Part shown: piece after piece, positions 25,335 to 32,431 of the stretch
Position numbering within the stretch: the first letter of the stretch is position 1
Layout of the letters: every line of letters begins with the position of its first letter
From: Bacteroidaceae bacterium
Lineage (GTDB): Bacteria > Bacteroidota > Bacteroidia > Bacteroidales > Bacteroidaceae
Assembly (NCBI GenBank): GCA_024398665.1
Contig: JAKSIS010000021.1
Location: 1 to 37,706 of the forward strand
Length of the DNA stretch: 37,706 nucleotides
Direction of reading: 5' to 3'
Notes under the pieces: model-generated
Databases searched by the model: none
The model's input: only the letters and a program-made list of their open reading frames with translations
Told to the model about the DNA's origin: nothing
Program-made: the position numbers and the translations under genes

Positions 25335-25898
25335 TTAATCGGCATTGTTGAAAAATTCTTCAATTTTTTTTACGGCGATATGGAAAGACGCCTTCAGGGC
25401 ACCGGTGCTTGTGCCAAGTATTTCAGAAATCTCTTCATATTTCATTTCATTGAAATACTTCATGTTGAATACCAGACGCTGTTTTTCGGGCAGCGTGGCA
25501 ATGGCTTCCTGCAACTGCCGTTCAGTTGCGTCGCCGTCAAAGTACGGGTCACTTTCAAGCCTGTCGGACACGCTGCCGGTTTCATCGGATTCATCATCGA
25601 GTGAGAGTACATTCTTCTGCCTGCCCAGGAATGTCAGGGTTTCGTTTACGGCAATCCTGTACAGCCAGGTCGATATGCGTGAGTAGCCCATGAATGAATC
25701 AATGTTCGTCCATGCTTTTATGAAAGTGTTCTGGAGTATGTCATTGGCGTCATCATGGTCAAGTACCATGTGTCTGATCTGCCAGTACAGCTGCTCGCTG
25801 AAATTGCGGACAATGGCTTCAAAGGCGCGTCTTCTGGACACTTCGTCTTCACGGAGCATTTCCAGAATTCTGCGCTCGTCATATGCCATCAGTCCCAT
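25335..25898 (-). CDS. ECF-type RNA polymerase sigma factor
   Basis: This protein of about 187 residues has sigma region 2 ('DDANDILQNTFIKAWTNI' and 'SRISTWLYRIAVNETLTFL') and region 4 ('LPEKQRLVFNMKYFNEMKYEEISEILG' area), joined by an acidic linker. Regions 1 and 3 are absent, as in group 4 (ECF) sigma factors. I prefer the ATG at 25898 ('MGLMAYDERR'), 5 bp after the rnz stop; 25889 is also possible, and a TTG at 25907 overlapping rnz is unlikely. It is co-oriented and nearly contiguous with rnz upstream and with the putative anti-sigma downstream, and probably controls an envelope-stress regulon. Confidence 0.92.
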   Translation of the reverse strand: MGLMAYDERRILEMLREDEVSRRRAFEAIVRNFSEQLYWQIRHMVLDHDDANDILQNTFIKAWTNIDSFMGYSRISTWLYRIAVNETLTFLGRQKNVLSLDDESDETGSVSDRLESDPYFDGDATERQLQEAIATLPEKQRLVFNMKYFNEMKYEEISEILGTSTGALKASFHIAVKKIEEFFNNAD

Positions 25899-25903
25899 AG
25901 GTG

Positions 25904-26818
25904 TCAAAGTGCGATGCTGAGATTCTCTGTAGCCAGAATCGAGTTGGGGAATACTTTCTGTGCCTCATCAAGAAGCGCGTTCTCATTTGTGTATCGGGCT
26001 GAAAAATGTCCAAGTATGAGTTTGCCGGCACCGGCTTCAAGAGCTGTGCGTGCGGCATCTGAGGCGGTGCTGTGGAAATGCTTTTCAGCACGGTCGGAAT
26101 CTTCCGAACTGTAGGTGCAGTCATGATACATGGCTGTACATCCATGGATGAAAGGTATCATTCCTGGGTTGTAGGCTGTGTCGCAGCAGTAGGCGTAGCT
26201 GCGTTGTGGAGCAGAGGGCCTGGTGAGACGTGAGTGTGGTATGACTTCACCGCTGGATGTAATGAAGTCACCGCCTTCCTTTATTCGTGCATAATCCCAC
26301 ATGGGCACTCCGTAGAAGTCGGCGGCAGCACGGTCCAGGTGGTCCTGTGTGTTTTTTTCCTGAAACAGGAAACCGGCACACGGAACACGGTGTTTCAGCG
26401 GGAATGCCGTAACGCATACCGAACGGTCGTCATACACCACACTGGTCACGTCCGGGTCAAATCCCTGAAATTCAACGTTGAATTCCATGTCACGGCAGAA
26501 AAAATCAAGTTCCTTCCCAAGGACCTGCCAAAGATCCTGCGGGGCATGAATGAAAAGAGGTGCCGTCCGTCCCAACAGACCGAATGATGATATCATGCCA
26601 AGAAGTCCGAAACAATGGTCACCGTGAAGATGTGATATGAATATGTGGTTAATTCTGGCAAATGCCACATGTGATCTTCTCAGCTGGATCTGTGTACCCT
26701 CACCGCAGTCCACCATGAACAGTTTCTCACGGATGTTCACCACCTGTGATGATGTATAGTGTTTGGGACTGGGAGTGGCCGAACCGCAGCCCAGTATGGT
26801 GATTTCGAACTTTTCCAT
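25904..26818 (-). CDS. rnz: Ribonuclease Z (tRNA 3'-processing endonuclease)
   Basis: This 304-residue metallo-beta-lactamase-fold nuclease removes 3' trailers from tRNA precursors. This is expected to be needed here, since the tRNA gene in the window does not encode CCA. The zinc motif 'SHLHGDHCFGL' is at about 62-72; further ligands lie in 'CDTAYN' (about 215) and 'ILGHFSARY' (about 271-279). The N-terminal 'LGCGSATPSPKHYTSS' matches bacterial RNase Z, and the length is typical (about 305). The start at 26818 is supported by a -7 box ending 8 bp upstream. It is the first gene of the operon with the ECF sigma cassette, an unusual partnership. Confidence 0.94.
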   Translation of the reverse strand: MEKFEITILGCGSATPSPKHYTSSQVVNIREKLFMVDCGEGTQIQLRRSHVAFARINHIFISHLHGDHCFGLLGMISSFGLLGRTAPLFIHAPQDLWQVLGKELDFFCRDMEFNVEFQGFDPDVTSVVYDDRSVCVTAFPLKHRVPCAGFLFQEKNTQDHLDRAAADFYGVPMWDYARIKEGGDFITSSGEVIPHSRLTRPSAPQRSYAYCCDTAYNPGMIPFIHGCTAMYHDCTYSSEDSDRAEKHFHSTASDAARTALEAGAGKLILGHFSARYTNENALLDEAQKVFPNSILATENLSIAL

Positions 26819-26826
26819 AGAATGTC

Positions 26827-26834
26827 CAAAAGTA
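26827..26834 (-). promoter_or_regulatory. -7 box for the rnz-sigma operon
   Basis: The minus-strand TACTTTTG (26834-26827) matches TANNTTTG. Only 8 nt separate it from the rnz ATG, predicting a leader of a few bases. The rpsA terminator T-tract and hairpin occupy the upstream region, with a TTTG in the hairpin loop area 16 bp away as a possible, short-spaced -33 element. Confidence 0.55.
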
Positions 26835-26836
26835 GG

Positions 26837-26865
26837 AAAAAAAAGGACCGCAAAGTGCGGTCCTT
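26837..26865 (-). terminator. Intrinsic terminator of rpsA
   Basis: On the minus strand, 10-bp arms (26865-26856 and 26852-26843) with a 3-nt loop are followed by eight U. It lies 25 bp after the rpsA stop and is the strongest hairpin in the window. Confidence 0.9.
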
Positions 26866-26889
26866 ATATTAAATAATGTGATACGCTGA

Positions 26890-28683
26890 TCACTTGCCAC
26901 CTTCAAGCTGCTCCTTGAGAGCTGCCAGAGCGTCAATGTCACCAAGAGTGGTAGCAGCAGCCTGATTCTTGATTTCGGGCTCCTTCTCTTCCTTCTTGGC
27001 ACCGGCAGCCTTGCGGGCAGCCTTCTTTTCTGCTCTTGCTTCAGCCTTTGCGATATCTTCAAATATGCGGCTGTGTGAAAGGATTATGCGCTTTGAATCC
27101 TTGTTGAATTCAATAACCTTGAACTGCAGAGTTTCACCCTGCTGGGCCTGTGAGCCGTCTTCCTTGACAAGATGCTTGGGAGTGGCAAAGCCTTCAACGC
27201 CTTCGGCCAGTGATATGACGGCACCCTTGTCCATCATTTCTGTGATCTTGCCTTCGTGGATTGAATCAACGGTGTAGACTGCTTCATAATTGTCCCAGGG
27301 ATTCTCCTCGAGCTGCTTGTGACCAAGGCTCAGACGGCGGTTCTCCTTGTCCATTTCAAGAACGACGACGTCAATGCTGGCACCGATTGAAGTGAATTCT
27401 GACGGGTGCTTTACCTTCTTTGTCCAGCTCAGGTCGCTGATGTGGATCAGACCGTCAACGCCTTCTTCAATTTCAACGAAAATACCGAAACTGGTGAAGT
27501 TGCGTACGGTGGCGGTGTGCTTTGAACCTACGGGGTACTTCTCGTCAATTCCGTCCCACGGATCCTGCTTGAGCTGCTTGATACCGAGTGACATCTTTCT
27601 TTCGTTGCGGTCAAGTGTCAGGATGACAGCCTCAACTTCATCGTCCTTCTTGAGGAAGTCCTGAGCTGAACGCAGATGCTGGCTCCATGACATTTCCGAT
27701 ACGTGGATAAGACCTTCAACGCCCGGGGCGATTTCAATGAATGCACCGTAGTCAGCGATGACGACAACCTTGCCCTTGACAACGTCACCGACCTTGAGGT
27801 CAGCGTCAAGTGAATCCCAAGGATGCGGAGTGAGCTGCTTCAGACCAAGGGCGATACGCTTCTTCTCGTCATCGAAATCAAGGATTACAACGTTGATCTT
27901 CTGGTCAAGTTCAACGATTTCCTTAGGATCGCTTACGCGGCCCCAGCTGAGGTCTGTGATATGGATAAGACCGTCAACACCGCCCAGGTCAATGAATACG
28001 CCGTAAGATGTGATGTTCTTGACGGTTCCTTCAAGTACCTGACCCTTTTCAAGCTTGCCGATGATTTCCTTCTTCTGCTGTTCAAGTTCCTCTTCAATGA
28101 GAGCCTTGTGTGAAACGACCACGTTGCGGTATTCCTGGTTGATCTTGATGACCTTGAATTCCATGGTCTTGCCTACGAATACGTCATAGTCACGGATGGG
28201 CTTGACATCAATCTGTGAACCGGGCAGGAAGGCTTCGATGCCGAATACGTCGACAATCATACCGCCCTTTGTGCGGCACTTGATGAAACCCTTTACGATT
28301 TCCTGTGATTCCAGAGCTTCGTTTACGCGGTCCCATGAACGTGATGAGCGTGCTCTCTTATGTGAAAGAAGCAGCTGTCCCTTCTTGTTTTCAGTGTTTT
28401 CAATGTAAACTTCAACTTCATCACCGACTTTGAGATCGGGATTGTAGCGGAATTCGCTGATGGGAATGATACCGTCGGACTTGTAGCCGATGTTGACAAT
28501 TACTTCACGCTTGTTGATGGAAATGACAGTACCCATTACAACTTCGTTGTCGGCAACCTTGTTGAGTGTGTTGTCATAAGCCTGTTCAAGCTGTTCCTTG
28601 GTCATGCCTGTTCCGGCAGAACCGTTTTCAAAAGCATCCCAATCAAATTCCTGCAGGGGAGCTACGTTCTTAAAATCTTCCAT
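26890..28683 (-). CDS. rpsA: 30S ribosomal protein S1
   Basis: This 597-residue protein binds mRNA on the small ribosomal subunit. Six S1 (OB-fold) domains are visible, each with the pattern of 'G.V..I...G.FV.(I/L).G.(D/E)GLIH.S(E/D).SW': examples are 'GVFIDLGGVDGLIHITDLSWG', 'GAFIEIAPGVEGLIHVSEMSW' and 'GIFVEIEEGVDGLIHISDLSW'. An acidic N-terminus of about 35 residues and a Lys/Ala/Glu-rich C-terminal tail (about 555-597) flank them. The length is as expected for Bacteroidota. It is a single-gene unit with its own promoter (28765-28795) and terminator. The leader is about 75-80 nt and includes a small GCGC hairpin, where autogenous control could act. Confidence 0.96.
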   Translation of the reverse strand: MEDFKNVAPLQEFDWDAFENGSAGTGMTKEQLEQAYDNTLNKVADNEVVMGTVISINKREVIVNIGYKSDGIIPISEFRYNPDLKVGDEVEVYIENTENKKGQLLLSHKRARSSRSWDRVNEALESQEIVKGFIKCRTKGGMIVDVFGIEAFLPGSQIDVKPIRDYDVFVGKTMEFKVIKINQEYRNVVVSHKALIEEELEQQKKEIIGKLEKGQVLEGTVKNITSYGVFIDLGGVDGLIHITDLSWGRVSDPKEIVELDQKINVVILDFDDEKKRIALGLKQLTPHPWDSLDADLKVGDVVKGKVVVIADYGAFIEIAPGVEGLIHVSEMSWSQHLRSAQDFLKKDDEVEAVILTLDRNERKMSLGIKQLKQDPWDGIDEKYPVGSKHTATVRNFTSFGIFVEIEEGVDGLIHISDLSWTKKVKHPSEFTSIGASIDVVVLEMDKENRRLSLGHKQLEENPWDNYEAVYTVDSIHEGKITEMMDKGAVISLAEGVEGFATPKHLVKEDGSQAQQGETLQFKVIEFNKDSKRIILSHSRIFEDIAKAEARAEKKAARKAAGAKKEEKEPEIKNQAAATTLGDIDALAALKEQLEGGK

Positions 28684-28764
28684 TTTAGTTAAATTTTGAA
28701 ACTAAGATAAAGTTAGACAATATGTTGAATACTCTGCTACGGCGCTTTGTGCGCATAGCGGGCG

Positions 28765-28795
28765 CAAAGATACTACATTATTTTAATAAAGCAAA
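28765..28795 (-). promoter_or_regulatory. Promoter of rpsA
   Basis: On the minus strand TTTG (28795-28792), a 19-bp spacer and TATCTTTG (28772-28765) give a full match to the Bacteroidota -33/-7 consensus. It is the best promoter in the window, fitting a highly expressed ribosomal gene. Confidence 0.8.
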
Positions 28796-28815
28796 GCTTT
28801 TTCTTTAGAGAACGG

Positions 28816-31401
28816 TCAGTAGTTCTCGTCAAGCACATAAGGTTCTCCGCCTGATGTGATGCCGGCGGCTGATACGTTGAAATTCTGGGTTATGGAACTG
28901 TTGTAGAATTCAACACTGGCTTCCCCGCTGTTGTCTGTCACTACATTGGGGGCCCAATACAGGGTGCGGCGGTAGTCAACGTCACCTATTATGGGGCCTG
29001 TGGGGTATTCGGGAGCATAGAACTCATAGGGGCGTGAAAAACCCGTCATGGTGGTTGTGCGCTTTGAGAGTTCCATCAGTTCGGCACGCTTTGAGAGTTC
29101 ATGCTCTTCCTTGAGCTGGATGTCCACCATTATGACCCTGTCAAATTCATCGGGAGAACCGACCAGGTTCATTAGAGTGTTGTCCGCATATTCCATGTAC
29201 AGGGGGGCCAGTGACCATGCGTCATGCTTGTAGAGCGGGCGTTCATAGACCATAAGTCCCCTGATATCGGCCAGATCAATCTTTGAAGGATCTTCAAAAA
29301 TGCCGGTATTCCTGAATTTCTTGTTGTCATGAACGTAGAAGAATGGCGTGAAACCGTTGATTGCCTTGATTGTATCCATTTCAAGTTCAAGGTCAAAACC
29401 TTTGTCAATGAGGTATCCTACCACGTCATTGGTGTATTCGCCGCGGTCCAGGGCAAGTTCAACGTCCTTGGTCACATCAAATGCATTGAAACGGAAATAG
29501 TCAATGTACTTGCGCTGTTCGTCAATTTCGACATCGGGCAGCAGGTAGCCGTCATCAATGTTGACTATGGCGGACCAGTCGTCGCCGTCGTCACGGCTGT
29601 TGACCGGAGTGTATACCTTGCCGACTTTGGTGCTCAGCTTGAAGAATTCGGTCTCACCGGGGCGGTAGGCCCTGATGGAGGGCATATAGGAGCGCTCGAA
29701 TATGATTCTGGCGTCAGTCCCTATGAAACGTTCCGGAGCGTGGGCCCTGATTGTCAGTGTGGCCAGGTCATAGAAGTCCGATCCTATGTCGAAACCGAAA
29801 TAACCGGTGGAGTCAGTCACGTAGGAGAATGTCTCTGTAAGGGTCTTGTCAGCGGGAACGACTGAAGCTGACACTTCCACGTTTTCAAGCGGTTTCCTGC
29901 CGGACGGATTCCTGAGCCAGCCGTTCATGGTAAGATTCCTTTCCATGCGGTGCTTTTCCCTGAAACTGTCAAATCCTGCCATCATGCGCCAGTCGTACCG
30001 TTCCCATCCCTGGACCTGACAAAGCAGGTCAAGAGCTATGGCGTGTTCGTCATCGTCCTTTTCAAAATAGTATCCCGGCTTTTCAATGAGTCCCTTCAAG
30101 TCCGATGAAAGCAGCATCGAGGTGCGCAGGTCATCTGCGAACGGGCTGCCCATGCCACGCGAGTCGCGCACGGAAACGCAGAACCGGTCACGCAGAGGGG
30201 CACCGGTGCCGTCAGTCAGATTGAACTTGAGGCTGATCTTTTCAAAACGGCCGTAGTGGTCCTTGTCAGGAGTCACGGTGAGCACAGGGGCCTTTGCCGT
30301 GCGGCTGCGGTGATAGAGCGAACGGCTGGCAATGATATTGCCGGCCAGATTGAACAGTGTCACGCGGCAGACTCCGTCCGGAATGCCTTCCATAGGTATG
30401 TCTTCAGTTGTCAGCTTCTTGCCCAGCTTGACGCTGCGGAATTCATAAACTTCACCGCGGCAGGTAAGCGACAGACCTATTTCCGTGCCGGCAAGGTCTG
30501 CTGACGGACACATGGCAACTGAGATCCTGTCACGGCTGCTTTCACTTACGTGAATGGCACAGCCGCTTTCCTCTGCATCGGGCAGACTGAACTTGCGCGT
30601 GCTTCCACCCACGCTTATTTCAACGCTGTTGCTCCGGCCTGTCGGCGTGAACTGGAATGACCCCATGCCGTCATGGACGGTGCTGAAGGTCTGTCCGTCA
30701 GCGTCCAGCGTGCCGGTTGCGTCAACTCCGAAACCGGTCCCGTCAGTCACTTTGAAGGCAATCTGGCTGGGCTGTCCTATGATGATATGTCCTCCTTCCG
30801 GAAAGAATGAGACGTTTATGCTGTTCAGCTTTTCCGTCTTGGGGCGCTTTTCGTCAAGTCCTGTGACCCTTCTGGTCATGACTGGCGCGGTTTCATAGTA
30901 GTTGCCTTCCTCCTTGGGCTTGTCATAAACCGCAAAAACCCTTGAGAATATAGCTTCCTCGCCGAAATTCTGCATGTATGCCGTGTAGGCCCTGATCTCA
31001 TAGAAACCGCCGGGGTAGGGCAGGACGCCGCGCAGGTCACGTGCCTGTGACGTGGATCCGTCCATGAGCGCAATGGATCCGTCAGCCTGACCGGCAACAA
31101 TTTTCAGTTTCTGCTGTTTCAGAAGCACGCCGTCAGGTGAAATCAGATCAACGTAAAGCACACCGCTCTGAGGCCTGTCCAGCATCGAGGCGTTGACCAC
31201 AAAAGCCTTGAACCATATGGTCTCACCCTGATAATAAGACGTGTTGTCAAACTGGAGATATACTTTTTCCTGAGGGAATTCCGCGTTGAACTTGTGAATG
31301 GTTCCGGTAAGCGACATCAGGCTGTCCCTTACAGATTTGTCTGCCATAACTGTTGCTGTGGGCAGAAATATGGCCAGTATTATGGCAAGAATTTTTTTCA
31401 T
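28816..31401 (-). CDS. Large secreted MG2-type (macroglobulin-like) protein
   Basis: This 861-residue protein has a signal peptide (cleavage after about residue 20, 'ATVMA'). The mature start carries an MG2-like motif, 'EKVYLQFDNTSYYQGETIWFKAF' (about 44-66), as in macroglobulin-type envelope proteins. A carboxypeptidase-regulatory-like beta-sandwich is suggested around 510-560 ('LENVEVSASVVPADKTL'). The segments 'SMLLSSDLKGLIEKPGYYF' and, near the end, 'RRTLYWAPNVVTDNSG' are hallmarks of a common Bacteroidota family of long exported proteins often misnamed TonB-plug or receptor proteins. There is no barrel, thioester motif or protease site. A role at the outer membrane is likely; the function is unknown. 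It is a single-gene unit, 133 bp from rpsA, with its own promoter. Confidence 0.8.
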   Translation of the reverse strand: MKKILAIILAIFLPTATVMADKSVRDSLMSLTGTIHKFNAEFPQEKVYLQFDNTSYYQGETIWFKAFVVNASMLDRPQSGVLYVDLISPDGVLLKQQKLKIVAGQADGSIALMDGSTSQARDLRGVLPYPGGFYEIRAYTAYMQNFGEEAIFSRVFAVYDKPKEEGNYYETAPVMTRRVTGLDEKRPKTEKLNSINVSFFPEGGHIIIGQPSQIAFKVTDGTGFGVDATGTLDADGQTFSTVHDGMGSFQFTPTGRSNSVEISVGGSTRKFSLPDAEESGCAIHVSESSRDRISVAMCPSADLAGTEIGLSLTCRGEVYEFRSVKLGKKLTTEDIPMEGIPDGVCRVTLFNLAGNIIASRSLYHRSRTAKAPVLTVTPDKDHYGRFEKISLKFNLTDGTGAPLRDRFCVSVRDSRGMGSPFADDLRTSMLLSSDLKGLIEKPGYYFEKDDDEHAIALDLLCQVQGWERYDWRMMAGFDSFREKHRMERNLTMNGWLRNPSGRKPLENVEVSASVVPADKTLTETFSYVTDSTGYFGFDIGSDFYDLATLTIRAHAPERFIGTDARIIFERSYMPSIRAYRPGETEFFKLSTKVGKVYTPVNSRDDGDDWSAIVNIDDGYLLPDVEIDEQRKYIDYFRFNAFDVTKDVELALDRGEYTNDVVGYLIDKGFDLELEMDTIKAINGFTPFFYVHDNKKFRNTGIFEDPSKIDLADIRGLMVYERPLYKHDAWSLAPLYMEYADNTLMNLVGSPDEFDRVIMVDIQLKEEHELSKRAELMELSKRTTTMTGFSRPYEFYAPEYPTGPIIGDVDYRRTLYWAPNVVTDNSGEASVEFYNSSITQNFNVSAAGITSGGEPYVLDENY

Positions 31402-31417
31402 TGTGTATTTTGATGCG

Positions 31418-31425
31418 CAAAGGTA
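31418..31425 (-). promoter_or_regulatory. -7 box for the MG2-type protein gene
   Basis: The minus-strand TACCTTTG (31425-31418) matches TANNTTTG and ends 16 nt before the ATG at 31401. No clear -33 TTTG is seen upstream. Confidence 0.55.
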
Positions 31426-31666
31426 AACAAATTAGTGCTTTAACAGGCTTGAATTTTACACTAAATAGCGAAAAACAAGCACCATTTAGTTCTTTTTAAT
31501 CATGGCCTTTCATCTTCTGTCGCGGTTCAGAGCTGAATTCAGCAATATTATTCAGCGAACCCTAAGTAGGGACTGTCGTTTAATGTTTCCATTTTGAGCG
31601 AGGCAGCGACTGGTTCCATCCGTTTTCTGCATCCGGCTCATCAAAATTACGTTTTTATATCTCATT

Positions 31667-31689
31667 CCGGCCGTTTCGGTCGGTTTTTT
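31667..31689 (+). terminator. Orphan intrinsic terminator
   Basis: Arms CCGGCCG (31667-31673) and CGGTCGG (31677-31683) pair over 7 bp with one G-U and a TTT loop, followed by six T. No plus-strand gene lies upstream, so it may end an untranslated transcript. Confidence 0.65.
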
Positions 31690-31786
31690 CTTCTGTTTCC
31701 GATGGTGGAGGCGTAGTTCCCCTGCAAAAGCACCTTTTGTGCGTTTTTCGTTTCTCAGGCAGCAAGGAACAACTCGCGTTCCCGTA

Positions 31787-31818
31787 ATAGAGGAGCGCTC
31801 ATATGCGCCTCTATTTTT
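31787..31818 (+). terminator. Second orphan terminator-like hairpin
   Basis: Arms 31787-31798 and 31805-31814 pair over about 10 bp with one bulged A, a 6-nt loop and a T run to 31818. It would end a short plus-strand RNA starting after the first orphan terminator. Confidence 0.55.
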
Positions 31819-31977
31819 CTCTTGATTTTGAATAGTGTTTCTATCATATATTGCTTTGGCTCATTTGAGAACCTATAACAATATACGATACATTATGTTG
31901 TGGATAAGACAGCCAACAAACTAAAGTACAATACAATATACTATGATGCCAACATAATTGCATTGCCAACATAAGGC

Positions 31978-32178
31978 AGGAAGAACTACCTGTTCTGCGG
32001 CAATGACGCTTCCGCATACCGTGCCGCAATCGTCTACTCGCTGATAGGTACCTGCAAGGCAGCCGGTGTAGAACCGCGGCAGTGGATGGAAGACGTACTC
32101 CGCCAGATGCCGTATTATGAGCGTGACGGGAAGGATCTGGCCGAACTGCTTCCACAAGCCTGGGCTCTCAAACACTAA
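31978..32178 (+). pseudogene. C-terminal remnant of IS66-family transposase (TnpC)
   Basis: Translation gives 66 residues beginning 'RKNYLFCGNDASAYRAAIVY' and continuing with 'SLIGTCKAAGVEPRQWMEDV' and 'DLAELLPQAWALKH'. This is the characteristic end of IS66-family TnpC transposases ('NYLFCG', 'AAIIYSL.G.CK', 'LLP..W'). An in-frame stop lies just upstream (31972-31974), and none of the catalytic domain (DDE), zinc finger, TnpA or TnpB is present. It is therefore a dead fragment marking past insertion at the boundary of the AT-rich island. The surrounding bases do not show clear IS66 ends. Confidence 0.85.
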
Positions 32179-32188
32179 TTCACTACAA

Positions 32189-32258
32189 CTTGGTACAACT
32201 TGTAGCCAACTTGGTACAACTTGTAGCCAACTTGGTGCAACTTGCTACAACTTGGTAC
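32189..32258. repeat. 21-bp tandem repeat, about 3.4 copies
   Basis: The unit CTTGGTACAACTTGTAGCCAA occurs perfectly at 32189-32209 (one base longer than quoted motifs elsewhere) and 32210-32230, with a diverged 20-bp copy at 32231-32250 and a partial copy at 32251-32258. It starts 11 bp after the IS66 remnant stop. Each unit contains CAACTTG-type half-sites; protein binding or replication slippage debris are both possible. Confidence 0.8.
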
Positions 32259-32314
32259 TATGTTTGCAACACGTGGTTCACCGGATGCTTACTTCTTAAG
32301 GCTGTTGGACTTTG

Positions 32315-32367
32315 AATAAAAAACCTCCGACGAGATAAAATATATCATCCATCAGAGGTTTTTTATT
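32315..32367. terminator. Long bidirectional terminator
   Basis: Perfect 13-bp arms AATAAAAAACCTC (32315-32327) and GAGGTTTTTTATT (32355-32367) enclose 27 bp with further partial pairing. On the minus strand it lies 65 bp after the end of the AT-rich operon (32432) and would end it; it also works rightward. Confidence 0.8.
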
Positions 32368-32431
32368 TTAGAACACTAATAAAGTGTTTTAACTTAACAT
32401 AATATGAATTATGGGATACATCTATTTAAAA

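Larger units (their letters stand above)
31426..31977. other. Gene-free, dyad-rich region with possible small RNA
   Basis: No supportable protein gene lies here. I see a 12-bp palindrome GCTGAATTCAGC (31532-31543), a CCCTA/TAGGG hairpin (31560-31571), and two plus-strand hairpins with U-tracts (listed separately). Paired segments GTTCC/GGAAC (31716-31720 with 31766-31770) and CTGC/GCAG (31722-31725 with 31759-31762) enclose a small CAAAAG/CTTTTG hairpin. This suggests a structured RNA around 31690-31818 on the plus strand, but no TANNTTTG promoter is found for it. On the minus strand a 23-codon open frame (31619-31548, ending 'SPYLGFAE') may be debris of a repeat or insertion sequence. Confidence 0.4.

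Noticed and set aside
29329-29865. 178-codon plus-strand open frame
   Set aside because: Antisense to the MG2-type protein, which carries family signatures across this stretch.
31844-32175. Two overlapping minus-strand open frames of 84-103 codons
   Set aside because: They are antisense to the IS66 transposase remnant and have no recognisable features.
32189-32258. CRISPR array
   Set aside because: Units are directly abutting with no spacers, and there are no cas genes.
32117-32299. 60-codon plus-strand frame with repeated 'LGTTCSQ' units
   Set aside because: The peptide repeat simply reads the 21-bp DNA tandem repeat in a frame different from the transposase remnant.
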